Assembly: GCF_964355755.1 (NCBI RefSeq)
Contig: NC_092676.1
Coordinates: 11,078,288-11,142,287, forward strand
DNA: 64,000 bases
DNA from: Antedon mediterranea
Taxonomy: Eukaryota; Echinodermata; Crinoidea; Comatulida; Antedonidae
Reading direction: 5' to 3'
The notes under the pieces were generated by a model. That model was not told where the DNA came from. It was given only the letters and a program-made list of their open reading frames with translations, and did not search any database. The stretch's first letter is position 1. Each line of letters opens with the position of its first letter. Made by a program: the position numbers and the translations under genes. Of this stretch, positions 45,836-58,260 are shown in pieces.

Positions 45836-46150
45836 CAGCACTGTGGCACAGTAGTTAGAGTATTGGACTTCTTGCAATCAAGAGGTTGCCGGTTCAAGCC
45901 ACTGCAGTGTTGAGCCGTTGAACAAGATTCTTTATCCACGTTGTTCCTCCCCACCCAGATGATAGAAATGGGTACCGGTATGTAAAAAGTAATGGGAAGG
46001 TAAATCAGACTCGTTTGTGCGGGAGGAGTGGCGTACCCCCAACAAACATACACACTTAGTGGAGTCTGGCCCAAACGCTAAATAAATGGAGATGGGCACC
46101 ACGGCCGTTAGCATTAGCTTAGGTTTCGACTTTATCTTTACCTTTTACTT
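45836..46150 (+). mobile_element. tRNA-headed SINE, second family
   Basis: Head GCACTGTGGCACAGTAGTTAG resembles a pol III A box, and CCGGTTCAAGCC at about 45890-45901 resembles a B box, ~45 bp downstream as in tRNA genes. The body then runs ~240 bp without coding. The right end is uncertain and I see no clear target duplication. It differs from the SINE at 36204. Confidence 0.65.
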
Positions 46151-47251
46151 ATATCAAGAGAACAGAGCCGTTGTCTGAATAGTTAATATTCATGTCACTA
46201 ATAAGAATGTACTCACAATCTTGAGGAATTTTATACAGTATAGTTTCAAAAAAGAGATATAAAAGGAAGAACAGACAAAGATTTATTTTAAAGCATTTAG
46301 TCCAACATTCTTTTATTCGAATTTTCTAGACAGTGTATGCCTATTAGTGACACGTTGTGTAGTTGTAGTTCAATAATTTAATCAATCGAATTCGTGTACC
46401 AACACCAATACTAACAACATTTAAATTTAAACAGAGAATGTGAATTTTACTAAAATCCGATCCGCCGATCCAATTAATAAACATAAGATACGCGTTAAAA
46501 TAGGATAGCTCAAATTTAAATTCCAGAATTTTGAACAAATACTGAAATAGTCGGTTAATTAGTATTCCATTAAAAAATTAGTTACAATACCATGAATATT
46601 ATCATGCAACCTGAGTATTTATGATTGCCTTTATTGCACACATGTGTGTTAAGAAGTTACTCATACAAACAGTGGAGAGTTTAGGCCTATTGAAGTTGTG
46701 AACAACATGATTTTATGCTGTTTTATTTTCTTTTGAATACATAAAGATAGAATTAAAATAGATTTGAAAATGCACGTTAGTAGATATGTTTTACATATTA
46801 AAGGCAAAATTGATTAAAATATTTTGTAGAAACCTGTTTACTGATTTTGTCGAATTAAAACGAATTTAGTTGAGTAGAGGTGTTTTCGAGATGTGTACAT
46901 ACTGTTTATGATGATAATATACCCGCATACAATCATACAATGATTTTCTATCTCCGTCAATAGTTGTTTTTATTTGTTAACTTACAATTTTAGGTTATAA
47001 ACAATATTTAATAGCTAGAATATACTTTTCAAATGTATTGCTTGACGGTTAATACGCCTTAGTAAAAAGCAGTCCACAACTATTTCAGTATGACATTTAT
47101 AATTTTTATATATTATATGAAAATAATTTATTCACCTTCATTTTTGATGTTTTCAGGTTAATAAAACTTTAATTGTTGATTTAATTCTTTGTATAATTAG
47201 AAATAACATAGTAATAGAAGTAAACAAAAAATAAAACACTAATTATTTTGG
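46151..47251. other. Region downstream of SLCO (possible 3' UTR and intergenic)
   Basis: On the minus strand ATTAAA words near 47165-47185 could serve as poly(A) signals for the transporter. Nothing else recognised. Confidence 0.4.
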
Positions 47252-50200
47252 CTAGTTATGTTTAAAACTATATAGTTCAACAGACTTCTCATTTCCATAA
47301 CTATTTGAAACCAAGGTTTCCGTATCTTTCAAAACGTTTGGAGTGTCTTCATAATCATCTGTATCAGGAGGAGGTTTATAAAGTAGCAACGATGACGTAA
47401 ATGCTGCTAAACTGACTAGTTTAAATGCCAGACCAATAAGTAGCAAGTTGCGACCCATGTCTGTGTTACTGTATAGCCAACAAGACCCCTTGTTACCACA
47501 ATCATACTGCCACATCAGACAACTAGCATCAATAGCAAGACCGAACAGGATTGGGCCAGGAATTGTACCTGTAATACAAACAAATGTATAGAGAATATCA
47601 GATCAGATCAGATCAGATTCGATTTATTAAGTCATTCATACATACATAGTATAATGATAATTGTTTTCTTGGCAGAAAAACACAAGAAAAACAATACATA
47701 CATAATATTTACATTCGTGATCAACTTGGAACTAACAACAACAACAAATACAACAGACCTAATGACCTATCTTTGAAACTCACTGTTGTATAGTCTAATA
47801 GCGCTAGGTAAGAATGAAAATGTATGTCTATTTGTTTTTACTGAAATTGTTGTTAATCTTCCAGATCTGGTAACTGCTAACTTATTATTGAAAATATGAG
47901 ATTCATCAGCTAAAATACTATTTAATTTAGATATCATTCCATCATTACACATTTGTGTGATACCTTTAATTTCGACACCAGTAATTTTGCTTGCATTCCT
48001 AACTATTCTGTTTAACTTACTCAAATTTTTCTTTGTTGGACCATTTACCCAAACAGCTTAAAACATTGAATAACACTTTGATAAAAAAGAAATAAAGGAT
48101 CAATCACGGCCTATACTATATTGTTTCAACTTCCTTAAGGAATACAGTCATTGAACACCTTTAACATACACTTTGCACGTATGTGTATCCCAACTTAGAT
48201 TAGTATCTATCCAAACCCCTAAATATTTATGAGACTCTGGATTTTCAACATAATTTCCGTCAATAACAAGTGGAATGTGATTAACATTTTTTCTGAAGTC
48301 AAATATAAGCTCTTTGATTTTTTTAGAATTAATACACAAATAATTAGTATTACACCAATCTAAAACCCTTGTTACTTCTTATCTATATACAAATTCATCG
48401 TCTCCTGTAATAAGACCAGTCAAACACATGTCATCCGCAAACTTGATAATGTTACATGAATTAACATTACATCTTAAATCACTAACATATATTGAAAATA
48501 AAAGTGGGGATAACACACATCCTTGCGGTGTTCCAGTATTAGAGTCAATATAATTTGTATAAAAATTGTTAACCGTAACTCGTTGACTTCTACCAGTAAT
48601 TGCTTATCCATGAACATAAATAAGGATTTTCATTCATTTTCATCAGCTTCCTCAATAGTACACTTGGCCGAATAGTATTGAAAGCGGAACTGTAGTCAAT
48701 AAACAATGATCTTATCTAAGTGCTCATAGATTGGTTGTAAGAGACACAAAGTAGCATCCTCTACGCTTCTATTTGAACAATAAGCAAATTGGTATACTTA
48801 AAAACAATAGATTGGTTTAGCCCTATACTAAATTAAATTAAGTTAAAACCAGGAAAACGGTCCGCATATCGTCTATAAGGAAGTTCACGTACCAAATATC
48901 CGAGCAAATATCCATTGAACTCCCATACCAAAAGAACGCTGGTTTTCAGGTATACATCTGGAAGTAAACAGATGTATGTAACAAATTATCAATAATCATA
49001 ACTTAATTTTATTGCGGTATAAACTGAATTGCAAAAAAAAAGTTTACAAAAGACAATGACATTAAATCTCATTTAAATCGTATAATTTTGTTTAAAGAAA
49101 TCTATTAGCACCATATTGATTTGTGTGTGTATTATTCCACATTCATTACGACTAGGTAAAAATAACAAGTTATAAAAAGTGGTTATTGGAGTGCTGGGAA
49201 ATTTGCTAACCTTAGTCCGTGTGTGTGTGTGGGGGGGGGGGGTGTAGATCACCAGCTGGTAAGGTCGGTCACAAAATTCACATATCACCCTGGGACCCCC
49301 AATTTCAAGAACGTCCTACCGACAGGTTGATACTAAGTTTGAAACTAGGTTAGGACGTCGGGATTAAAAGAACCACTGACAATACATTTTGCAAATAAAA
49401 TGCATTTCAGACTTAACGTTAGTTTTAATAATATAATTAAGCAAAAGTGGTTTATTTAGTAACTAATTCTTATTTCACATCGTCCAATTCTTTATATGAT
49501 TGTCTATTATTTGACAATAATGAATTAATTTGATTGATAAGAATCAAGTATTAAATATTAAAGTTACGAACCTTAACGTCGTTGATGTTGCTGGAATACT
49601 TGAAAAAAAGTTAAATACCATAATAACAAAAAAACCTAGCATGAACCATGGCAATGCATTGCAATCTGATGCACACTTTCCTACATTCACTTCAAGATCG
49701 ATAGAACCTGTTGTCAAAGCAACACACGAACATTCGCCAAATGTCTACAGGTTGTAAAATAGCACACAATGCATACACTGACAATTCAGTTATCTTATTT
49801 AATGGCATTATATTAGTACAGTTAGTTGTATAGTTTAAAGACGGTTTACCGGTTATTGCTGCCTAATAGATAGATAGTCTCGTAGGCCTATAGTTGAAAA
49901 AAGAGCAGCAGTGACTATTTGTGTTATGCTTTACGCTTTACATCTAATTTTAGATGCACGTATTGACCATTTAGTACAAATTTGATAGTATTATATATAT
50001 TTATTTATTTTAAAAAAGTTATATACAGTATACCGTAAAATCATGCATATTAAGCCCGAGAAAATTGTTTTGATTCATTTGTATATATTATATAAACGTA
50101 CCTTTTCATCAATCGACGTTTTACATCCAGCATGGCAAGGATCGAAATATTCAATACCATTGCTTCCACAAACTGGGGAGAAGCTATCTACAATACACCC

Positions 50201-53200
50201 GCAGTTAACGTTGCAAGATGCAGTTAGATTAGATTGGTCTTTCATGAGCGTTCTGTAGAAAAAGTTCATTAATAACTATTGAAATCCATTAAATACTTAT
50301 GGACAGTTTTATTTTTGTAGGAAAGATCTAAAATACCGATAAATAAGTTATATTTTAGTACGCATTATATTAAAAATACTATTGGAAACATATAACTTCA
50401 GATCCGGAAAAGATGTCCTATTATGGGAAATTTGTTCCAGTAATTTACCATTCATGTTAATGTTAGAAACTTGTCTTTTAAAATCTGAATTAGATATTGT
50501 ATTTACATATAGTTATTGTAAGGCATTTGGCGCTAAAAATATGGTGGTTCAGAAATACGAATCTCAGTGTTTTTTTCTAGAAATTGTATTCGTTGTCAAT
50601 TAACCGTTCCGGAAAACGATAACAAACTTATTCACTTATTAAATAACACACAGGTAGTATGGGAGGTGTTCGCTTACAAGCGATTCCACAAATAAACATC
50701 AGATGGAGCAGTATAACCCAGTTTTGGCTACTGATGGATACTGATGTCCCGTTATGTGTGGAGGGTTGAACATGTTTGTCGTAGATACCCATAATAATTA
50801 ATGTTTTAAGAAACATACTTTAAGTACATCATTATTCAAATAATATGTTTTCTATGATTTACATAAGGACTTGTCTTGCTGACATTAGGCTGTTAATATT
50901 ACAAACTGTGTATTTTACCCATTGCCATAATATGATTGATTGATTCCAGCTACAAGTTCTTGGGGACAAGAAATAAGTAACATAAATGCAATTAAGATAG
51001 TTGCCGTTGTATTGAGCATGCAGAATTTAAGTTTTCCAGGGACTTTTAGGTTCAATCTCTTGACTAAATATCCACCAAACACGGTACCACCTCCTGCAGC
51101 TGGAACGGCAGCTATACCTGGAAGAAAATGTTCAAAAATATGTATGTATTTAAATCGTATATTAGGTGAACTTGTTTATACCTCTTTTTCCGGTGGTGTT
51201 AGTGGTAGGTACCTACCTACAAGTGCTGCTGCTCTACCGGCTGTCTGAACAAATTGGTTTTCGACAAACTTTGGCATGAATGTTGCAAAGCCACTAAGAA
51301 CCAGACCTTCAGAGCAAGCTGCTATGGTATTAAACATGAAAGTAGGATTGGTAACAAGATACTTGATTGCTTTTGGAAAATCTTTTGCAGATGAACCAAA
51401 TCCTTCACGGGTAGTTTCTTCTTCCTTACTATCTGCATGTGCTTCAGATACCTTTTCAGCCCGGATTTTTTCAGTTGCTTCAGAAGAGAGAATATATTAT
51501 ACTGTCATTAAAATTACCAAATTAATAATTAATTCCATTGCAACAATGGTTTGACATTATTCATAAATATGTGTTACTGCTATAAGTGTAACACTAAGAA
51601 CTAAACTTACTCGGCAACTCTCTAGGAAAACCACTTAATGGTAAGGCCGCAAGGAAAGCCAACACACCTCCAAGTAGGAAACCAATCCACCAGGCACCAA
51701 CCCAAGCCGGGTCTCCAGGTTCAATTTCAAGACTGCAACAATATGTTTACAAATTTATTAGACAAATTTCATTATAGTACATTTTCTCATTTAGTAACAA
51801 AACCATGAGAATCGATCATTTGAACAAATGCAATGATTTACCCCAACGATTGTACTGTTTTCTGAGGGTCTAGTTATCAGCTTTGGGTGAATGGACGACC
51901 CTCATATTGTTGAAATAAATAAATATTACTGTTATGATTATTATATCGTTAATATACAAAAAACAATAACAAGGAACGTAACGTAAACAGAGAATTCCCG
52001 TTGTATTCAATGTGGTGCCGGCCTATTTATTTTTGTTTTGCAAAATCATATTTATATAAGATGCGCTACGTTCTTTGTATTATACAGTTATTTAATTTAT
52101 TTATGATGTCTACGATTAGTTATGATGATATTCAATATTAAATAATACGAATATGATAATTAGATGATTTTATTGTTGATGATTTTTGGTTGATGGCGAT
52201 AGCGATGATCATGTTGTGGATAAATGTATTATCTTGACATTGTGCAAACTAACTCTTCATCACTATTTCGGTTGAAGTCTGTATAAAATCCGAGTGTGTA
52301 CCCTCCGATAAGGTATCCAATGGATGGTCCTATGATACTAGAACCATAAAATATTCCTGTAAACCAATAGAAATAATAATTGATGATTAGTACCACCGGT
52401 AAATCTGCTGTTTGTAATAATCGTTGGTTATATGTATTCCCATGTCATATTTGTAATAATTGTAGTATTTTTTTTTATGTCTGTCGCATTTGTAACAAAC
52501 TTATCGTATGACACATTAAATAAATAAAAAGTTATTACAAAAGTGAGATATGCATTACAAAGTGAGACAGACCGACGATGATCAATCATTGATTTTGATG
52601 ACCGGTAGATACCTTAAGAATAGTTTTCATTACTATTTTTAACGAATAGGCCTAGTGGTTGATATAATGTTTTGCGACGACCATTGTTAGCGAAATTAAC
52701 CATTTGTTATGATTACCTGGGCGTACCCAAACTAAATATAATAACACATTTGTTTGTCAAGATGTTTATTTTGAATTACCAATTCATTTCATAATCTCAC
52801 CTAAATAAAGACCTGATTGTCTTGCTGTTACGCTCTCATCCATCAATGCTGTTCCTAGAGTATATAAGGGCACAGCTCCAGTACCATGCAAAAGCTGCGC
52901 AAAAATAAACACGTAGATATAGTTTGAAAGCTTTGAGTCTGTGTTCTGATCACAATCTTGTTCGTACGGATCTCCACATAGAACCGATTCCGTTCCAACC
53001 ACTGGCTCATACTTGCCTGTAGTAAAGTGAGGTAGTGCAAAAATAAACGATCCTGTACCCATTATCAATAATCCTATTGCAAGCCATTGCGGTTTGTGAC
53101 CCCTTCCTCCAACATAAGTTACAAACAGTACAAGAACTGCGCATGCAAGGTCATATGAACTCGCAATGAATCCTGCATTTCTACTTGGCATCTCAAAACG

Positions 53201-53524
53201 TCTCTCAATCGTTGTATAACTAACGTTTGTAAAACCATTGATCACCATTCCCTGAACGGCAGTAAACAAACATAATGAAAAAAGCAACCACTTTGCGTTA
53301 TTAAATCCTTGAAGCCAAGGTGGACGACACCTGAACCATCCCCAGCTCAATTCTTCATTCTCAGAGGTATGCTCACATTCCTTCTCTGGGCTTTTGTCCT
53401 TTCCTGTAGACGTTGACGGCTCCTCCTCATCATTCATTGGTGGTTTTGCAAAATCCGTTGATCCATGAGCATTTACTGAGATATCTTCAATATCCGTGTC
53501 TTGCGTATCGTATGGTGCGGTCAT
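47252..53524 (-). CDS. SLCO: Organic-anion transporter, SLCO/OATP family (9 coding exons)
   Basis: Exons (minus): 53524-52801, 52356-52254, 51732-51611, 51477-51217, 51117-50919, 50252-50102, 49744-49572, 48957-48893, 47568-47252. All introns fit GT-AG and phases agree; coding length is 2115 nt (704 residues), normal for OATPs. Exon 1 has an acidic cytoplasmic N-terminus (~1-75) and the first membrane helices. Exon 3 holds the family signature, here D-P-A-W-V-G-A-W-W-I-G-F-L (283-295) with Ala where Arg is usual. Exon 4 has GFATFMPKFVENQF. Exons 6-7 encode the cysteine-rich extracellular Kazal-type domain (CNVNCGC ... PVCGSNGIEYFDPCHAGC). Exons 8-9 give GVQWIFARIFGTIPGPILFG. The protein is a 12-helix plasma-membrane carrier for amphipathic anions; substrate unknown. 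An AG at the -2 position before the ATG hints at a 5' UTR intron. Confidence 0.95.
47590..48840 (-). pseudogene. Rex/Babar-like LINE in SLCO intron 8
   Basis: Broken minus-strand RT: near 48830-48660 SAFNTIRPSVLLRKL-type sequence, near 48540-48430 TGTPQGCVLSPLLFSIYVSDL and IKFADDM (catalytic), then 48339-48148 (HKYLGVWIDTNLSW) and 48024-47767 (KLNRIVRNASKITG ... SFLPSAIRLYN), the typical Rex-like C-terminus. The 3' end has a (GATCA)n tail at about 47598-47620. Several stops and frameshifts. It lies wholly between exons 8 and 9, so it should be spliced out. Confidence 0.85.
49218..49243 (+). repeat. (GT)n followed by a 13-G run
   Basis: Simple repeat inside SLCO intron 7; a likely length-variable tract. 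Confidence 0.9.
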
Positions 53525-53799
53525 ATCTATAATTTCAATTAATTAATTATTTGGTCATTTTATAAAATAGAACACACCATACGAAACAATTAGTTGACGA
53601 CCCAATGTGTGCAATTAACCTCCGGTGTTTTGATGGACGAACTGTATTGATGTATTTATGCCTTCTACAGTTGAACTAAATTGGAATGTTTCCAATAATT
53701 ATTTAGTTTAGTAGCATATCGTATTATACTAGTTAGAGGAGTTTAAGAGTGTACATGTTAACATTCATTACGTATGGTGATATTCTTGGGTTCTATTAG
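53525..53799. other. Immediate upstream region of SLCO
   Basis: No TATA or other promoter element that I can support. A splice-acceptor-like 'ttgaaattatag' sits just before the ATG. Confidence 0.4.
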
Positions 53800-53803
53800 T
53801 TAA

Positions 53804-54359
53804 AGACCCCTTCCCTACGTTTTTTAGATCTAATTTAAGATCACAAACTACATTTAATGTAAAAATAATACTATATGGTCCAATTGCGATAACCTTTTTT
53901 CGCCTTTAAACGGTTAAAAATATGAAAAAATAAGTCGATTCTAATAATTATAGCGGCCCGCTATAAATTCCAAAATGCATTGCGCGCGGATTGATATTTA
54001 GTTTTTCTTCTGTAATTCACCCACTTTTCGATCGATCGTGAGGCCAAAACAAAAGCGAAAATACCGATTTTCCCCAATTTGTATCAACGGAGTCTGGCAA
54101 AAATAGAAAGACAATTAATGCAGCAACTATACAACATCAGGCTAGGTATATAGCTAGCATACGATGTTCGTACATTACCGATGTCTACCAGCTAGGCCTA
54201 CAAAACTAAGCCTAGCTAGGCTATGCCTAAAGACCGTCCACGAGGTCATTCGTCGCGAGATACTTAGGTAGTGCATTGTTTCTCAAGGAAAGTAATAATA
54301 ATAAAGTAATATATATGTATTATTTTCACAAAACGTCACAAATTGTAGGGAAGGGGTCT
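53804..54359. mobile_element. 556-bp MITE bounded by TTAA
   Basis: Perfect 15-bp inverted termini AGACCCCTTCCCTAC / GTAGGGAAGGGGTCT directly flanked by TTAA on both sides (53800-53803 and 54360-54363). No coding sequence. TTAA is the hallmark target of piggyBac-type transposases, so it is probably mobilised by one. Confidence 0.85.
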
Positions 54360-54363
54360 TTAA

Positions 54364-55093
54364 GAAATATAGTCACCCTAAACAAAAGATTATAACCTAC
54401 AGTTTGCTTTTCATGGCATGATGTTTATGTTAACATTTAATATTATTATATATATTTTATTATTATTTATATTATTATTGGCGGTCATCTTGGATTTTAC
54501 CTCCTTACATTTTTTTTAGAATATTAACTTCTTTATTTGGATTGACGCTTTTACAAACGTACAATAATACAAATACATAAAACAATACAATCAAAATAAA
54601 CAAGAAATATATTAAAAGTTTATCGTATTTTTGATCTAATAGTGGAGCGTAAAACCATGCCTTTTATATAACTTTTACAAAAAAAAAACACGTTTTCACA
54701 CCAAAGACAAAATTGGCAACAACAAAAACAAAATTAAATTTCATTACATTAGTCGGCCTCTCAAATAAAGTGTACACTTACTTTTTATTCTCTTAACTCA
54801 AACAACACCAATACAAATTCTTTTCCTTTTTGCATGTGAATGTCTCGCTCCTGGAATATGATTAGGATTAAGAAGTATGCATGTCATCGGGTGTTTACTG
54901 GGCGTTAGTTACCCCAATTGTTATCGGTAACCTTTGGTAAAGCATATACATTATGCTATCTCCGATTTTTGAGGTCGTTATAATAGCCAATTAAGTATTT
55001 ATTTAGTTAAATGTTTATTTAAAGCAAAACGTGATTGATTGTATGAGTGACCTTAGTATCATATTATAATAATCTATATATATATTTACGTAA
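54364..55093. other. Intergenic stretch before the gypsy element
   Basis: AT-rich. 'ggcggtcatcttggattt' near 54480-54497 is the only GC-richer motif. No gene. Confidence 0.5.
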
Positions 55094-55097
55094 GGGC

Positions 55098-55266
55098 TGT
55101 AAAGTCTGGTGTTAAACGAAAGAAATGAGACAGAGAGACAACCATGTAAGTTACGATAAGTACAAGTGTTTAATGGCAAAACAACACGTCCTTTATATAC
55201 AGTAATATCTAGCACGCCACCACTCAGGTGTGTATGCAAATTGGGGTCTAGCGCCACCATATTACA
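55098..55266 (-). repeat. Gypsy 3' LTR with polypurine tract
   Basis: Matches the 5' LTR. The adjoining internal sequence on the minus strand, GTCGATAAGGGGGA (55267-55280), is the polypurine tract. Confidence 0.93.
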
Positions 55267-55462
55267 TCCCCCTTATCGACAAAAATAGAAAGTTTTTTTT
55301 TAGATTTTTAGAATATAAACATTTAGAATATATAACAACATCCCCTTCACAGCAAACTTGAAACAACATACTAGCAAAATATCATACAGTAAAAAAAAAA
55401 AAATTAAGTTATAAATGTTCGCAATATCGTTACAATTTTGAGGTAGTCGTAGTTCGTATCAT

Positions 55463-58254
55463 GGTTTATATCGATCAGGGATTTTCACTTCCCGTCCGGA
55501 CCTTGTACGAATTATAGGTTGTTCTGGTTCGATCTCAGTTCTGTTCACATCTGGTTTATCCTGTGGGTCTGGGTTGAGAGGTTTGTTAGGTACGGTTGCT
55601 TCTTGTAGTACAGGCGTACTGACTGGTATTTCTCGGATGTGTTGTCAGAGTCATTGGTGTTGGTTAGGCTTATCTTTGTTGGTAGACTGCATTTCAATTT
55701 TCTTCCCATTAATAATTGAGCTGGACTGGGAAGAGATTGACTAACTGGTGAAGAAGTGCAAGTTCATAATCGGTTGACGATTGTTTAGCTTTCTTTAATA
55801 TTGATTTTACCGTCCGTATTTGACGTTCGATGTACCCATTACCTTGGGGTCGTCTGGGTGAAGAAGTTGTATGATCGAAACTCCAGGCTTTAGCAAATTC
55901 TTTGAACACGAAACTGGAAAAATGCGGGCCATTATCGCTTACAACTTTAGATGGAACGCCATGTTTGCCAAATACTTGCTTGAAAACATCGATGACGACT
56001 CTGCTTGGACTAGATTCAGGTAGTTTGCGAATGATCGGATACTTCGAGTAATAGTCAGATATAATTAGCCATTGATGATCGTCGAACGTAAACAAATCAG
56101 CTCCAAGTACGCTCCATGGTTTAGTTGGTATGTCATGTTGCAGGAGAGGCTCGGACATTTGTGATGGTTGGTGCTGTTGACATATAGAGCATGATTGAAC
56201 TAATTGGTCAATGTTTTTATTGATGTTCGGCCAAAATACAGTGTCCTTAGCAAGTAGTTTTGTTTTTTCTTGACCAAGGTGGGCGGTATGTAATTGTAGC
56301 AGTATATCACGTTGCATAGTTGAGGGTATTACGATGCGTTGAGCTTTAAGCACAAGGCCGTTGTCGGTTGACATCTCGTCTCTGTAACTCCAATATGGTC
56401 GCATATCTGTTGGTAACTGTTTGATGTTTTCCGGCCAACCATTGGTGATGATGCCTTTAAGTTGGTTTAGGATTGGGTTTTCGGTGGTTTGTTGTTGAAG
56501 TTGAGTTACTTTTTTTGTGGAGAAACGAACAAGATCAACACGTACATCCAAATCAATGATTTGATTATTATTCATATTAGGCAAACGTGATAAGCCATCG
56601 GCAAGTTGATTTTTGACTCCTGGTAAATGTTCAATAGTAAAATTATATCCTTGTAATCTGATCAGCATCCGTTGTAATCTAGGAGGTGCAGATGTTAGTG
56701 TTTATTTGTTATCATTATCAATGGCTTATGATCCGTAATAACGTGGAAACTTCGTCCAAATAAAAAGGTGTGAAATCGTTGTACTCCAAATACAATGGAT
56801 AATAGTTCTCGCTCGATACATGCATAACGTTGTTCAGTGTCTGTAAGGCTTTTACTTGCATAAGTAATTGGTTTGAGTTGATCGTTACAATCATATTGTA
56901 ACAGTGTTGCCCCTAATCCACGTATGCTTGCGTCGCATTGAAGGATGACAGGTTTGTTTACATCATAATATTGTAGTAACGTTGTTTCGGAAACTTCGCG
57001 TTTTAAAGCTTCAAATGCTTTTGCATGATGTGTTTCCCAAAGGAACTCAACGTCCTTCTTAAGTAGATCTCTCAACACTGTTGTTTTCGTGCTGAAGTCT
57101 TTAATGAAACACGAGAGGTAAGTCATAGTTCCAAGAAATTGTTGAAGTTCTGTTTTTTTTTGTAGGCTCAGGCATAGCTCTTAAGTCTTGAACTTTCTTG
57201 GGGTCTGGTTTAATTCCCTTATTGGTATAAACGTTACCAAAGAATGTTATATTATCTTGTTTGATGTGACATTTGGTCGAGTTTAAAACGAGGCCGGTTT
57301 GTTCTGCAACTTTCATGAAGTTAATCAGGTTAGCATCATGTTCTTGTTCAGTGGAACCAAATACTGCTATGTCGTCTGCAATTCCACAAACACCTTTGCA
57401 TTTTCCCAATGATTCGATCCATCTCAAGCTGAAATATATCCTGGCTCACAGACAATCCGAAAGGCAAACGCTGGAAGCAATAGCGTCCAAAGGGTGTTTG
57501 GAAAGTGGTAAGTTTCTGGCTGTCGTGATCTAACTTTACTGACCAATAACCAGCTTTGGCATCGAGTTTGGAAAAAAACTTTGCGTTGGCGAATCTATGA
57601 TTTATTTCTTCAAGTGTCGGAATTCTGTGTTGCGGACGGACAAGTGCCATGTTTAAATATTTAGGGTCCAAACAAACACGAATGCTACCATCTGTTTTTG
57701 TCACATACGTTAGTGAACTTACCCACTCTGTTGGCTCTTCAATTGGCTTTATGATATTTAACTGCTCCATCTTTGAAAGTTCAGCCTTTATCATTTCCTT
57801 TAAAGCAATAGGTGTACGTCTCGGTGCATGCATTCGATTGGGAACGTTAGGATCAACAACAAGCTTGTGTATCGTTTTGAATTCACCAATACGATCAAAC
57901 TGGTCAGGGTAAAGTTTAATAAGTTCTTCGATGTTATTAACTACGGGATTGTATTTGGTTGGTATGTTGTTGATATTACAGTGCAGTGTTACAATGCGGA
58001 GTTGTTCGCATGTTGGAAGACCGATTACAGCTGGGCCTGGAACATCAACAACAAAAAATGTGGTATTCAACCATGTAGAGTTCTCGTAACAGCAATGTAT
58101 TCTTGTTGTACCAAAACATTTTATTTTTGTATCGTTGTAAGCCGTCAAAACGTTCTGCGTGGCTTCCAATGCATTTGGTTGTGGGTAGCCTTTTGTATTC
58201 AAATTGTACGGGAACATGTGACGGTATGTTCTAAGTGGGAGCGTGTTTGCTTGT
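55463..58254 (-). pseudogene. pol: Gypsy pol: protease end, RT, RNase H, integrase
   Basis: Frame 58254-57430 holds the rest of protease (ANTLPLRTYRHMFP, PAVIGLPTCEQL) and RT fingers/palm (WVSSLTYVTKTDGSIRVCLD, FSKLDAKAGYWSVKL, TPFGRYCFQRLPFGL). Frameshift; 57427-57140 has IADDIAVFG (catalytic Asp pair) and KCHIKQDNITFFG. Frameshift; 57126-56690 has RNase H (ILQCDASIRGLGATLL, ITYASKSL, ERELLSIVFGV, ITDHKPL). Frameshift; 56668-55709 has the integrase finger (LHTAHLGQEKTK ... CSICQQ) and D, D, E core (GADLFTFDDH, VSDNGPHFSS, PQGNGYIERQIRTVK). A last frameshift at ~55740 leads to the tail IIRTRSGREVKIPDRYKP. All catalytic residues I can place look intact; only the frame is broken. Confidence 0.93.
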
Positions 58255-58260
58255 GCGCCA

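Noticed and set aside
45836-45910. Possible tRNA gene
   Set aside because: A-box and B-box-like words exist, but no acceptor stem closes and a ~240-bp body follows, so it is a SINE head.
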